The position numbers and the translations under genes are program-made. The notes beneath the pieces are model-generated. The model made no database searches. It had not been told where the DNA came from and saw only the letters and a list, made by a program, of their open reading frames with translations. Of a stretch of 64,000 nucleotides of DNA, positions 1 through 7,890 are shown piece after piece. How positions within the stretch are numbered: the stretch's first letter is position 1; each line of letters starts with the position of its first letter. Origin of the DNA: Ensifer oleiphilus (GTDB lineage Bacteria; Pseudomonadota; Alphaproteobacteria; Rhizobiales; Rhizobiaceae); assembly GCF_013371465.1 (NCBI RefSeq), contig NZ_JABWDU010000007.1:1-64000 (forward strand). Reading direction: 5' to 3'.

Positions 1-336
1 GCCGACGTCACCCAGGCGATGGCGGTGGCGCGCGAAGAGACTTTCGGCCCGGTGGCGCCGCTGTTCCGCTTCAAGGATGAGGCTGATGTGATCGAGCAGG
101 CCAACGATACGGAATTCGGCCTTGCCTCCTATTTCTATGCGAAGGATCTGGCGCGGGTGTTCCGCGTGGCGGAAGCGCTAGAATACGGCATGGTCGGGGT
201 CAACACCGGGTTGATCTCGACGGCGGAGGCACCGTTCGGCGGCGTCAAGCTTTCCGGCCTTGGCCGCGAAGGCTCCAGATACGGCATCGAGGAATTCACC
301 GAGATCAAATATGTCTGCCTCGGCGGCGTTGCGTAA
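1..336 (+). CDS. NAD(P)-dependent succinate-semialdehyde dehydrogenase family protein, C-terminal part
   Basis: Only the last 111 residues are in the window and the reading frame is open to the left edge. The sequence shows the C-terminal landmarks of aldehyde dehydrogenases of the GabD type: [44 protein letters not shown] and an ending in KYVCLGG. The same tail occurs in the complete paralogue at 61685-63154, so both belong to one subfamily. The catalytic Cys and Glu would lie upstream of the window. A hairpin follows the stop codon. The substrate cannot be read from this fragment; an aldehyde acid produced by the neighbouring catabolic genes is possible. Confidence 0.9.
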   Translation, partial: ADVTQAMAVAREETFGPVAPLFRFKDEADVIEQANDTEFGLASYFYAKDLARVFRVAEALEYGMVGVNTGLISTAEAPFGGVKLSGLGREGSRYGIEEFTEIKYVCLGGVA

Positions 337-350
337 GGCCAGCCGCGAGA

Positions 351-379
351 AAGACCGCGGCGCCAGGCGTCGCGGTCTT
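351..379. terminator. hairpin between converging genes
   Basis: AAGACCGCG and CGCGGTCTT form a perfect 9-bp stem that extends inward by three more pairs (one G-U) around a 5-base loop. It sits between the end of the dehydrogenase (336) and the end of the reverse-strand transketolase subunit (427). There is no clear T-run on either side, so it is a terminator-like hairpin, possibly serving both directions. Confidence 0.5.
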
Positions 380-426
380 GACGAAGATGGTAGTCATGGA
401 AGCTGTGGCCTATCCGGCACGGTGGT

Positions 427-1413
427 TCAAGACACCCCTTCCAGCAGCTTGACGGCGCGCGCCTCAATCCCCTTCGCGTCGAGCTCGTAATGGACGTAGA
501 GGTGCGTCGGCGGCGCGATCAGGCTGTATTCGTCGTAGATGCCATGTCGGGTCAGCTTCACGGGCAGTCCTTCACTCGACAGCACCTCGGCGACCGCTCC
601 GCCGAGCCCTCCCAGCACATTGTGCTCTTCTACCGTCAAGATCTGCGGGCTTTGAGCCGCCGCCTCCAGGATCGCGTCGCGATCGATCGGCTTGACCGTG
701 GCCATGTCGATGAATCCAACGCTGGCGCCGGCGCGCCTCAGCGCGCGCGTTGCCTCGAGTGCAGGATGCACCGTGGATCCGGTCGCAATAATCGTCAGGT
801 CAGTTCCCGAAAAATGGGAAATCGCCTTGCCGATCGTAAACGGCTGGCGGTTCGCGTAGACCTCGGGATCACGCCCGCGCTGCGTCCGTATGTAAATCGG
901 ATGGGGATAGTCGTTTGAAGCCTTGATGACTTCCATCAGTTGGTTGCCGTCTGCCGGCGCGATCACGGTCAGGTTGGCGATCGAGCGCATGATTGCAAGA
1001 TCTTCCGTCGCATGATGCGAGGTGCCGTAAAACCCGAGCGAAATCCCTGCATGATGGCCGATCAGCCTGACTGGAAGTTTCGAATAGGCGACATCCATGC
1101 GGATCTGCTCGCAGCAAAGCAGTGCCAGAAAAGACGCAAACGTTGCCACATAGGGCTTCATTCCCACCGCAGCCATGCCGGCTGCAGCTGACACCATGTT
1201 CTGCTCGGAAATGCCGAATTGCACGAAGCGCTCCGGATGCAGGCGATGGAACTTGGAAAGGCCGTTTGAGTACTGGAGATCGGCCGTTCCTGCCACAACG
1301 GGTTCGCCCGCGGCGACGAGTTCCAGCAGGGCGTCGGAAAGCGCGTCGAGGCCCGGCGTCACCGCATTGAGCTGGCGGTACTGCCAGGACTTGTCTGAAA
1401 GCGGCTTGTTCAT
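427..1413 (-). CDS. transketolase, C-terminal subunit
   Basis: This 328-residue protein is the pyrimidine-binding plus C-terminal half of a split transketolase. Recognisable stretches are FGISEQNMVSAAAGMA, the HHATEDLAIMRSIANLTVIAPAD segment and a C-terminal domain with TVEEHNVLGGLGGAVAEVL. The chosen start MNKPLSDK lies one base after the stop of the partner subunit upstream, which indicates translational coupling; an upstream extension of the frame only runs through the partner gene. With the partner it should transfer two-carbon ketol units using thiamine diphosphate. The sugar substrate is unknown; split transketolases of this kind often serve catabolic pathways rather than the core pentose phosphate pathway. 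Confidence 0.9.
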   Translation of the reverse strand: MNKPLSDKSWQYRQLNAVTPGLDALSDALLELVAAGEPVVAGTADLQYSNGLSKFHRLHPERFVQFGISEQNMVSAAAGMAAVGMKPYVATFASFLALLCCEQIRMDVAYSKLPVRLIGHHAGISLGFYGTSHHATEDLAIMRSIANLTVIAPADGNQLMEVIKASNDYPHPIYIRTQRGRDPEVYANRQPFTIGKAISHFSGTDLTIIATGSTVHPALEATRALRRAGASVGFIDMATVKPIDRDAILEAAAQSPQILTVEEHNVLGGLGGAVAEVLSSEGLPVKLTRHGIYDEYSLIAPPTHLYVHYELDAKGIEARAVKLLEGVS

Positions 1414-1414
1414 T

Positions 1415-2302
1415 TCAGATCTCCATCGCTTTGATTTCGGCAATTGCCAACGCGGCATCCGAGGGGTCGAGATAGCCAAGATGCCAGCCTGGCTCGGTCT
1501 CCATGTAGGAGACGCCCTTACCCTTGATGGTCTCGGCAACGATCATGACGGGGCGTGCACGGTCGCGGTCGGCCTTGAGGGTCCGCAAAAGGGTCGCAAC
1601 GGCGGCAACATCGTGACCGTCTACGACATGGGTTTCCCAGCCGAAGGCCTGCCATTTCTCGACGATCGGTTCGACACCAATGATGTCGTCAACCGATCCG
1701 TCGAGCTGGTAGCCGTTGCGGTCGATGATGCCTATCAGCTTTCCGAGCCCGTTGTGCGCGCCGAAGAGGGCCGCTTCCCAGACCTGGCCCTCCTGCAGTT
1801 CCCCATCGCCGATCATCACGAAAGTGTAGAAATCCTTGCCGAGCATGCGTCCGGCAAGCGCCATGCCGCAACCGGCCGAAAGGGCGTGGCCGATCGAGCC
1901 TGAGCTGAAATCGATACCCGGAACCTTCGTCATGTCAGGGTGGTCGCCGAGCGGATTGCCGAGACGCGTATAGCCGTCGAGCAGACCGCGATGGATGAAG
2001 TCGAGGTCGGCGAGGATCGGAAAGAGCCCGACGGCTGCGTGCCCCTTGCCCATCATGAAACGATCGCGATCCTCCCATTTCGGTTCGCCCCGCTTCAGGT
2101 TCATCGCGTCGTAATAGAGCGCGGAGAACAGCTCGGCTGCGGAGAAGACGGAGGTGTAGTGGCCGACTTTTGCGATCTCAATCAGCCTGATTGTCTCGAG
2201 GCGACAGAATTTGGCTCGGTCCTTGAGGAATGCGATCTCCTCGTCACTTGGTCTGAGGCTGTTTCGGCCCCCGGTTGCTTCGATCTTGCCTGGTTGGGTC
2301 AC
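1415..2302 (-). CDS. transketolase, N-terminal (ThDP-binding) subunit
   Basis: The 295-residue protein carries the thiamine diphosphate/Mg motif as GDGELQEGQVWEAALFGAH followed by the closing Asn in DRNGYQLDG. It also has the family segments GHYTSVFSAAELFSALYY and GKGHAAVGLFPIL. The length fits the N-terminal half of a two-gene transketolase. It is the first gene of a reverse-strand pair and ends one base before the C-terminal subunit begins. The roughly 200 bases upstream separate it from the forward-strand amidohydrolase and should hold both promoters. A role in degrading a branched sugar, pentose or ketose fits the surrounding SDR and sugar-importer genes but is inference. Confidence 0.92.
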   Translation of the reverse strand: MTQPGKIEATGGRNSLRPSDEEIAFLKDRAKFCRLETIRLIEIAKVGHYTSVFSAAELFSALYYDAMNLKRGEPKWEDRDRFMMGKGHAAVGLFPILADLDFIHRGLLDGYTRLGNPLGDHPDMTKVPGIDFSSGSIGHALSAGCGMALAGRMLGKDFYTFVMIGDGELQEGQVWEAALFGAHNGLGKLIGIIDRNGYQLDGSVDDIIGVEPIVEKWQAFGWETHVVDGHDVAAVATLLRTLKADRDRARPVMIVAETIKGKGVSYMETEPGWHLGYLDPSDAALAIAEIKAMEI

Positions 2303-2502
2303 GTCCTGTCCTCGTCCTCAGCCGCGGATATCTCGTCCACGGGATGCTTGATCACAAGGCTTGTTTTAGCTGGAGATGCGCGCGGCCGCTCGCATGATTG
2401 TCTGAAAACAATCTTCAACTATTCCAAAGAAATGAATGGGTTGGCTCGTGCTACCTAGAGAAGGACGCAAGTGAAACGGCGATCTTCTTCAGGAGGTAAG
2501 CA

Positions 2503-3510
2503 ATGAAAGACGGGATGTTTGTTTTCGACGCGGCGGTCCATACGCAGGACTTCGGCGACAACCAGATCAAGCCGGGAAGCGACGGCAGGCGCGTCAAACT
2601 GCTGCGCTCGCAGATCGCCGGCTTCATCAATCTGACGGGCCGCCGGGGGCCACCCCCGGAAACCGAAACCTTCTCGAACCCCGATCTCGCATGGGGCAAC
2701 AAAATGCTCTTCGACAACTCGGATACGGATATGGCGAGCGCTTGCTCCGTGCCTTTGTTCTCGCACTGGCGGGCAGGGCTTGGCCCGGTCGAACTCAGCG
2801 ATGCCTTCGCCAAGTCGAATCCGAAGCGGGTCGTTCTGACCGGCGGGGTGGACCCGGCCTATCACGGGCTCGATTTCGCGCTGGAAGAGATGGAGCGTCA
2901 GGTCAAGGAACTCGGCGCCGTCAGCATGAAGTTCTACCAGTATCAGCGCCGTGGCTGTTCCTGGCGCGCGGATGATCGCGACATCGCCTATCCGCTCTGG
3001 GAAAAGGCGATCGAGCTCGGCATCAAGATGGTTCAGTTCCACAAGGGCTTCCCGCTGGAACTCGGCCCGGTCGAAGCCTTCAAGCCCAATGATATCCAGT
3101 ATGCCGCCGCCGACTTCCCGGAGCTGAACTTCGGAATTCACCACCTCGGTGACCCCTATGTCGACGAGACGATCTCGATCGCCAGCCGCTTCGACAACAT
3201 CTACCTGATCCTGCCGCTCTGGTTTAACCAGTACTACCTCCAGCCCTGGAAGATGCTGGCGAGGCTCGGCGAGGCGTTGCTCTATGTCGGTGCTGACCGC
3301 ATCTGCTATGGTTCGGAAGCCTTCATCTGGCCGCATGTCCAGACCTACATCGACACGCTCGCCAACCTCGAAATGCCGGAAGAACTGCAAGAGCGCTACG
3401 GCTATCCGGAAATCACTCGAGAGATGAAGGAAAACATCCTTGGAAAGGCGTTTGCCCGCGGCATGGGGATTGATATCGAAGCCAAGAAGATCGAACTGGG
3501 GCTCGTGTGA
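2503..3510 (+). CDS. amidohydrolase-family (amidohydrolase 2-type) TIM-barrel protein
   Basis: The 335-residue protein has the layout of amidohydrolase-2 metal-dependent hydrolases or decarboxylases: an N-terminal DAAVHTQ segment in place of the usual HxH, a central FHKGFPLELGP, GIHHLGDPYVDE and a late YVGADRICYGSEA strand with the expected acidic residue. A good ribosome binding site (AGGAGG) lies about 6 bases before the ATG. The NifU-type gene starts at its stop codon, so the two are probably co-translated. Family members hydrolyse C-N or C-O bonds or decarboxylate aromatic acids; the N-terminal departure from HxH makes the metal site uncertain and the substrate cannot be called. Confidence 0.8.
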   Translation: MKDGMFVFDAAVHTQDFGDNQIKPGSDGRRVKLLRSQIAGFINLTGRRGPPPETETFSNPDLAWGNKMLFDNSDTDMASACSVPLFSHWRAGLGPVELSDAFAKSNPKRVVLTGGVDPAYHGLDFALEEMERQVKELGAVSMKFYQYQRRGCSWRADDRDIAYPLWEKAIELGIKMVQFHKGFPLELGPVEAFKPNDIQYAAADFPELNFGIHHLGDPYVDETISIASRFDNIYLILPLWFNQYYLQPWKMLARLGEALLYVGADRICYGSEAFIWPHVQTYIDTLANLEMPEELQERYGYPEITREMKENILGKAFARGMGIDIEAKKIELGLV

Positions 3511-3818
3511 TGATGGTCCGTCGTGCGATATCGCCGGAGGCTCTCGAAGCTGCGTTTGCGCGCATCCGCCCCCTCATTCTTGGCCACGGCGGCGATATCG
3601 AGATCGCCGACATCAGCCCGGAGGGTGTCGTCAGTATCAAGCTCGTCGGCGCCTGCAAGGCTTGCCCCAACATGGCGATGACCTATGTCGGGCCGATACG
3701 CACCTATCTTATGGAAGTGGAAGGGGTGGCGGAGGTCCGCTGCGAACAGGTCAATGCGAGCATCAAGACGCTTGATCGTCTCGCTCGTCTACTGGGGTCG
3801 AGACCGCTTATTGCTTAA
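3510..3818 (+). CDS. NifU C-terminal-domain protein (Fe-S scaffold type)
   Basis: This small protein of about 102 residues matches the NifU C-terminal domain: RPLILGHGGDIEIADISPEGVVSIKLVGACKACPNMAMTY, with the conserved Cys-x-x-Cys (CKAC) that holds an iron-sulfur cluster between two subunits. The start is ambiguous: GTG 3507, ATG 3510 and ATG 3513 are all in frame and overlap or touch the stop of the preceding amidohydrolase gene. A strong terminator follows, so it is the last gene of a two-gene unit. A dedicated Fe-S or metal maturation role for the neighbouring hydrolase is possible. No other Fe-S assembly genes are nearby. Confidence 0.88.
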   Translation: MMVRRAISPEALEAAFARIRPLILGHGGDIEIADISPEGVVSIKLVGACKACPNMAMTYVGPIRTYLMEVEGVAEVRCEQVNASIKTLDRLARLLGSRPLIA

Positions 3819-3842
3819 ACGGGTTGTCTTGTGAAACGCCCG

Positions 3843-3876
3843 AAGCCGCGCCCCGCATGGAGCGCGGCTTTTTTTA
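3843..3876 (+). terminator. rho-independent terminator of the amidohydrolase/NifU unit
   Basis: AAGCCGCGC and GCGCGGCTT pair over 9 bp around a 10-base loop and run directly into seven T residues (3869-3875), 25 bases after the NifU-type stop codon. Confidence 0.92.
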
Positions 3877-3914
3877 TCCCGCGTCGCCCCTTCGATGTCT
3901 TGCCAAAAGAAATG

Positions 3915-3941
3915 CAAAACGGCGCGCCATTGGCGCGCCGT
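3915..3941 (-). terminator. terminator of the PRISE-type reductase gene
   Basis: On the reverse strand ACGGCGCGCC and GGCGCGCCGT form a perfect 10-bp stem with a 3-base loop, followed by TTTTGCATTTC. It lies 26 bases after the stop codon of the gene ending at 3967. Confidence 0.85.
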
Positions 3942-3966
3942 GGCTTCATTCGATTTTGCTTGTCGA

Positions 3967-5034
3967 TCAGGGAATGATGCGTTCGGCGCGCAGGCGGTCG
4001 AACACGTCGATGAAAGAGCGTTCCGTATCCTGCGTTTCGGTGAAGCCCAGCGCTCTTGCCTTGGCCATCGAGTGGACACATTCCATCGGGCGCCCGAGGT
4101 CGAGATCGGTGTGCCAGGCGGACGCGAGGCGATCGAGCTTGTTCGGCTGCAGGCCATGCTGGCCAACCAGTTTGGCCCAGTCACCGCCGAGATCCTTCAT
4201 CTGCTCGGCAAGCGAATTGTACTGGTCGGGATACTCGGCCACCGGCAAATCGAAGTAATCGGCAATCGTCTTCCAGAGCTGCTCCCAACGGAAGACATCG
4301 CCGTTAACTGCGTTGAAAGCTTCGTTTCGGGCATTCGGTTCCGTGCCGGCCCAGACGATCTGCTTGGCGAGGATGCGTGCGTCGGTTATGTCGTTGAGGC
4401 CGCGATAGGCGGTTGGGCTTCCCGGAAAGCGGAACGGACGGCCGGTCGCCTTGCAGATCGAGGCGTGCGTGGCGAGCGTCGAGCCGATGTTCATAAGGTT
4501 ACCGACCGCGTAGCCGATGATCGTATGGGAGCGGTGGACCGACCACCCGAAGTCATACTCGGCGGAATAGGCCATGACGATGTCTTCGAGCTCGTAGTAG
4601 AAGTTCTTCTTGGGCAGGCGCGGCGCCGTTTCACGGAAGGGCGTGATCGGCTGGACCTTGCCATAGTCCTCGAAAGGCCCAAGATAATGCTTCGTGCCGG
4701 TGACGACGCCGACATGCTGGACGCAACCCTTGTCCTTGAACGCATCGAGCACATTCTTCAGCATGTTGCCGTTGAGGCGAATGTTCTCGTCCTCGTTCGT
4801 TCCGAGCGTCCAGGAGCAGTAAAAAATGTGCGTCGGCGCCAGGTGGGAGAGGGCGGCAATTGCCTCGTCCCGCTTCAAGAGGTCAACGGTGTGAGGCTTG
4901 ATGTATGATGATCCAAGTGGTGGCCGGCGCGACGCACCGTGGATTTCCCAGCCGCCCAGGTCTCTGAGATGCTCAGCGACGTTCAGTCCGACGATACCCG
5001 TCGCACCGACGATCAATGCGCGTTTTTGATACAT
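3967..5034 (-). CDS. PRISE-type short-chain dehydrogenase/reductase (progesterone 5-beta-reductase/iridoid synthase-like)
   Basis: The 355-residue protein begins with a Rossmann motif, GATGIVG at residues 10-16, and the SRR segment that binds NADP phosphate. It has the two hallmarks of the PRISE group: TGTKHYLGP (Lys115) and NFYYELED (residues 144-151). Lys115 and Tyr147 are 32 residues apart, as are the catalytic Lys and Tyr of plant progesterone 5-beta-reductase. The family reduces activated C=C bonds of enones with NADPH. The gene diverges from the LysR gene at 5145, which is its likely regulator, and ends at its own terminator. Bacterial members are mostly uncharacterised, so the natural substrate is unknown. 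Confidence 0.85.
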   Translation of the reverse strand: MYQKRALIVGATGIVGLNVAEHLRDLGGWEIHGASRRPPLGSSYIKPHTVDLLKRDEAIAALSHLAPTHIFYCSWTLGTNEDENIRLNGNMLKNVLDAFKDKGCVQHVGVVTGTKHYLGPFEDYGKVQPITPFRETAPRLPKKNFYYELEDIVMAYSAEYDFGWSVHRSHTIIGYAVGNLMNIGSTLATHASICKATGRPFRFPGSPTAYRGLNDITDARILAKQIVWAGTEPNARNEAFNAVNGDVFRWEQLWKTIADYFDLPVAEYPDQYNSLAEQMKDLGGDWAKLVGQHGLQPNKLDRLASAWHTDLDLGRPMECVHSMAKARALGFTETQDTERSFIDVFDRLRAERIIP

Positions 5035-5116
5035 GGATTCCTCCCTTTGTCATGAATGAACGAGAGGATGACGGTTTGCCCGCTGGTCAGCTAGGCTGAC
5101 TTGAGGAATAACTGAA

Positions 5117-5131
5117 GTGAATAAAGTTCAC
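5117..5131. promoter_or_regulatory. short dyad in the reductase/LysR divergent promoter
   Basis: GTGAA-5-TTCAC is a perfect 5-bp dyad lying just before the LysR start codon in the 110-base divergent spacer. It could be an autoregulatory LysR site, but it is short and may be chance. Confidence 0.3.
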
Positions 5132-5144
5132 GATAGTGGCCAAT

Positions 5145-6035
5145 ATGCAGAACCGCGCGCTCGAAATGGAAGTCTTCGTGTCGATTGTAGAGGCCGGCAG
5201 CTTTTCAGCGGCTGCCCGCTTCTTCTCGATGTCGCCATCGGCCGTCAGCAAGCTGGTTACGCGACTTGAAAAACGCCTCGGCGTGCAGCTCGTGGTGCGC
5301 TCGACCCGCAGTTTCCGACTGACCTCGGAAGGGGCCGATTTTTACAAGACGTCTCGGGCGATCGTGCAGGAAATTGCCGAGGCGGAAGCAAAGATCGCGC
5401 GCAAGGCCGAGGCGGTTGGCGGGCTCTTGAAAGTCAGTACCAACCTGCCGTTCGGCACCCACGTGCTCTCGCCGCTCGTTGTGCGGTTTCTCGATGAAAA
5501 CCCGGGCATGCGCATCGAACTTGAATTCAGCGACGAGTCCGTCGACCTGATTGCGGAGAAGACGGATATCGCCATTCGCACGGGCGTCTTGCGCGATTCC
5601 TCTCTGCGGTCCCGACGGTTGCTCGGCTCACCAAGGCACATCGTTGCCTCACCGGACTACCTTTCGCGGCACGGAGAGCCGACGCGCCCAGAGGAACTGC
5701 GCCAACATGCATGCCTCACCTTCGGTGGCCGACCGCATCTCAATACCTGGCAGTTCAAGGACCCTGCCGATGGTGCATCGGTCCACATCGACGTTGGTGG
5801 CAGGCTGGTCGTCAACAACGGCGAATCCATGCGGCACTTTGCGTTGCAAGGGGCGGGGATCGCCCGGCTTTCTGCATTTCATATCAGTGGTGATCTTACC
5901 GAAGGACGCCTCGTCCGGCTGCTTGTGCCTTGGGATGCAGGGGAGACTGAACCCATATCAGCGATCTATTCGGCCCAGACGCATGTGCCGCAGAGAATTC
6001 GCAGGTTCCTAGACTTTCTGGGACGTTCGATCTGA
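5145..6035 (+). CDS. LysR-family transcriptional regulator
   Basis: The 296-residue protein has the N-terminal winged helix-turn-helix typical of LysR (EMEVFVSIVEAGSFSAAARFFSMSPSAVSKLVTRLEKRLGVQLVVRSTRSFRLTSEG) followed by a periplasmic-binding-like effector domain. Within it, LSRHGEPTRPEEL and a FLDFLGRS ending are typical of the CrgA/DsdC-like group. ATG 5145 is preferred, with GTG 5136 as the alternative; neither has a strong ribosome binding site. It is divergent from the PRISE-type reductase gene, the usual arrangement for a LysR activator and its target. The inducer is not visible. Confidence 0.92.
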   Translation: MQNRALEMEVFVSIVEAGSFSAAARFFSMSPSAVSKLVTRLEKRLGVQLVVRSTRSFRLTSEGADFYKTSRAIVQEIAEAEAKIARKAEAVGGLLKVSTNLPFGTHVLSPLVVRFLDENPGMRIELEFSDESVDLIAEKTDIAIRTGVLRDSSLRSRRLLGSPRHIVASPDYLSRHGEPTRPEELRQHACLTFGGRPHLNTWQFKDPADGASVHIDVGGRLVVNNGESMRHFALQGAGIARLSAFHISGDLTEGRLVRLLVPWDAGETEPISAIYSAQTHVPQRIRRFLDFLGRSI

Positions 6036-6042
6036 TGAGAAA

Positions 6043-6071
6043 TTATCAGTTGATAAATTATCACTTGATCA
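6043..6071. promoter_or_regulatory. tandem TTATCA-TGATAA palindromes, probable TetR operator
   Basis: TTATCAGTTGATAA (6043-6056) is a perfect 6+2+6 palindrome. TTATCACTTGATCA (6058-6071) repeats it 15 bases later with one mismatch. They sit in the 173-base spacer upstream of the TetR-family gene and are well placed for autorepression by that protein. Confidence 0.6.
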
Positions 6072-6208
6072 GCTTTGACGATGGTGTTACCTCTTATGTC
6101 AGCTCAGGGAGAGAGCATGGGAGGTTCCCGGCCGCCGTTAGGGTCGGAGCCAAGTCTGATTTTCAAAGCATGAGGACTGACGCCGCCAAGGTGTCAGAAC
6201 GATAGGCT

Positions 6209-6874
6209 ATGGCAAAAGCAGCACGAAAATACCTCGACGCGGCTGACCGCGAGCAACAGATCCTCGAATTTGCGATCGATTTCGTCGCCCAGCGAGGACT
6301 GCGCTTCACAACGCGCGAACTGGCCGATGCGCTCGGCGTTTCTCAGCCGCTGCTCTACAGGTACTTCAAGAACCGCGACGACCTGCTCCAGAAGATCTAT
6401 GACGAAGTCTACCTGAAGCGCTGGGATCCGGGCTGGAACGATCTGCTCGCCGATCGTTCGCTTTCGATCCGCGAACGCCTCGTCCGTTACCTTAAGGCCT
6501 ACACGGCTGCGATCCTCGACGAACGCTGGATCCGGATCTTCATCGCATCGGCGCTCGAAGACCCGCAGATCACCCAGAAATATCTTGGCCTGCTGCACGA
6601 AACGACCTTCCCGCTTATCTTCGCCGAAATCGCGGCCGAAGCAGGTGTCGAGGTTCCGACCGGGCCAAGGGCAGATGAACTGGTGCTCGAGATCGTCTGG
6701 GGCTTTCACTCCAGCTTCTTTTACATGGGCGTGCGCAAATACGTCTACCGCAACAAGATACCGGATGATCTCGATCCGATCATCCGCGCGCGCGTCGAAG
6801 TGTTCGTCACTGGACTTGCTGCGAGCATGGCTGACCTCGGACAGTTCTTGCCCGCAATGGAGGTGGCGCAATGA
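6209..6874 (+). CDS. TetR/AcrR-family transcriptional regulator
   Basis: The 221-residue protein carries an N-terminal TetR DNA-binding domain: ILEFAIDFVAQRGLRFTTRELADALGVSQPLLYRYFKNRDDLLQKIYDEVY at about residues 17-70. An all-helical ligand domain follows. Tandem palindromes about 140 bases upstream are likely its operator. Its stop overlaps the start of the LysR gene at 6871 by four bases (ATGA), so both regulators are made together. The ligand is unknown; the adjacent SDR and sugar-importer genes are plausible targets. Confidence 0.93.
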   Translation: MAKAARKYLDAADREQQILEFAIDFVAQRGLRFTTRELADALGVSQPLLYRYFKNRDDLLQKIYDEVYLKRWDPGWNDLLADRSLSIRERLVRYLKAYTAAILDERWIRIFIASALEDPQITQKYLGLLHETTFPLIFAEIAAEAGVEVPTGPRADELVLEIVWGFHSSFFYMGVRKYVYRNKIPDDLDPIIRARVEVFVTGLAASMADLGQFLPAMEVAQ

Positions 6875-7815
6875 ACAGCATCCAGGATCTTCGTGTCTTT
6901 TCAGAAATCGTCAAGTCGAACAGCTTTTCTCTCGCCGCGTCGAAGCTCGGCTTGTCGCCGGCGACCATGAGCGGGCGGCTGAAGGCGCTTGAATGTCACT
7001 TCGGGGTTGCTCTCTTGAAACGGACCACGCGTTCCCTCTGTCTGACCGAGGAGGGACGGTATCTCTTTGAAACGTCGCAGGCGATCCTTGAGGACTTCGA
7101 GCGGCTCGACAAGACGATGCGTCAGCGCAAGAAGAACCCGAATGGTACCGTGACGATTGCAGCGCCCTCGGAGTTCGGGCGGAAATATCTCATCCCTTTA
7201 ACCAATGAGTTCGGTACAGCGCATCCGGAGATCGGCTTTCGCCTCATCCTCGGAGACGACGACGTCAACCTGGTCGACGACGATTGCGATATCGTAATTC
7301 GCTTCGGTGCCGTGCCGGACAGCGCGCTGACCACCCGCAAGCTCGGCGAGAACCCCATGGTCATCTGCGCGGCGCCCGACTACCTGACGCGTAGGGGAGC
7401 ACCGGATGTGCCTTCCGATCTCGTGACGCACAACTGTCTCGTTTATCTCGACGGCAAGACCGCCGCCGACAAATGGGGTTTTGCAGTCGACGGTGAACCG
7501 ACACTTGTTCGCGTGAGCGGCAACCGCATCGTATCCGACAGGCAGGCGCTGATCGACTTGGCCAAGGCGGGCCAAGGGCTTGTTCGCGTGTCCTCCTGGG
7601 ACGTCGCGCGCGAACTGGAAGAAGGGGCGTTGGTTGCAGTCCTCAGGGACTTCGACTGCGACCCAGAGATCATCCATCTGCTGTCTGAACCGAGACACCG
7701 TTTGCCTCTGCGGACGGCCGAGTTCATCGATTTTGTCCTGCAGCGCGTTAAGCGCCTGAGCCGCAGCGCAGAGCTCTGCAGGAGCGAGTATCCAAGGCTG
7801 CGCGGCGCCGCCTGA
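6871..7815 (+). CDS. LysR-family transcriptional regulator
   Basis: The 314-residue protein starts with the LysR helix-turn-helix (DLRVFSEIVKSNSFSLAASKLGLSPATMSGRLKALECHFGVALLKRTTRSLCLTEEG) and continues with an effector-binding domain (NPMVICAAPDYLTRRGAPDVPSDL). It overlaps the TetR gene by ATGA and lies 75 bases before the SDR gene at 7891 on the same strand. A local role controlling the dehydrogenase/importer genes downstream is likely. It is a different LysR subtype from the one at 5145. Confidence 0.92.
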   Translation: MNSIQDLRVFSEIVKSNSFSLAASKLGLSPATMSGRLKALECHFGVALLKRTTRSLCLTEEGRYLFETSQAILEDFERLDKTMRQRKKNPNGTVTIAAPSEFGRKYLIPLTNEFGTAHPEIGFRLILGDDDVNLVDDDCDIVIRFGAVPDSALTTRKLGENPMVICAAPDYLTRRGAPDVPSDLVTHNCLVYLDGKTAADKWGFAVDGEPTLVRVSGNRIVSDRQALIDLAKAGQGLVRVSSWDVARELEEGALVAVLRDFDCDPEIIHLLSEPRHRLPLRTAEFIDFVLQRVKRLSRSAELCRSEYPRLRGAA

Positions 7816-7890
7816 TCACGTTCCAAATTGCCCCCATCTCGACGGTGCGTCTTTCCTGACCACCGAACGACGACGCATGGAGATTTTTCT

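Noticed and set aside
2455-3390. A 311-codon reverse frame over the amidohydrolase gene
   Set aside because: Antisense shadow; the forward frame has the ribosome site and family motifs.
3895-4908. A 337-codon forward frame over the PRISE-type reductase
   Set aside because: Antisense shadow of the reductase gene, crossing its terminator, with no recognisable domain.
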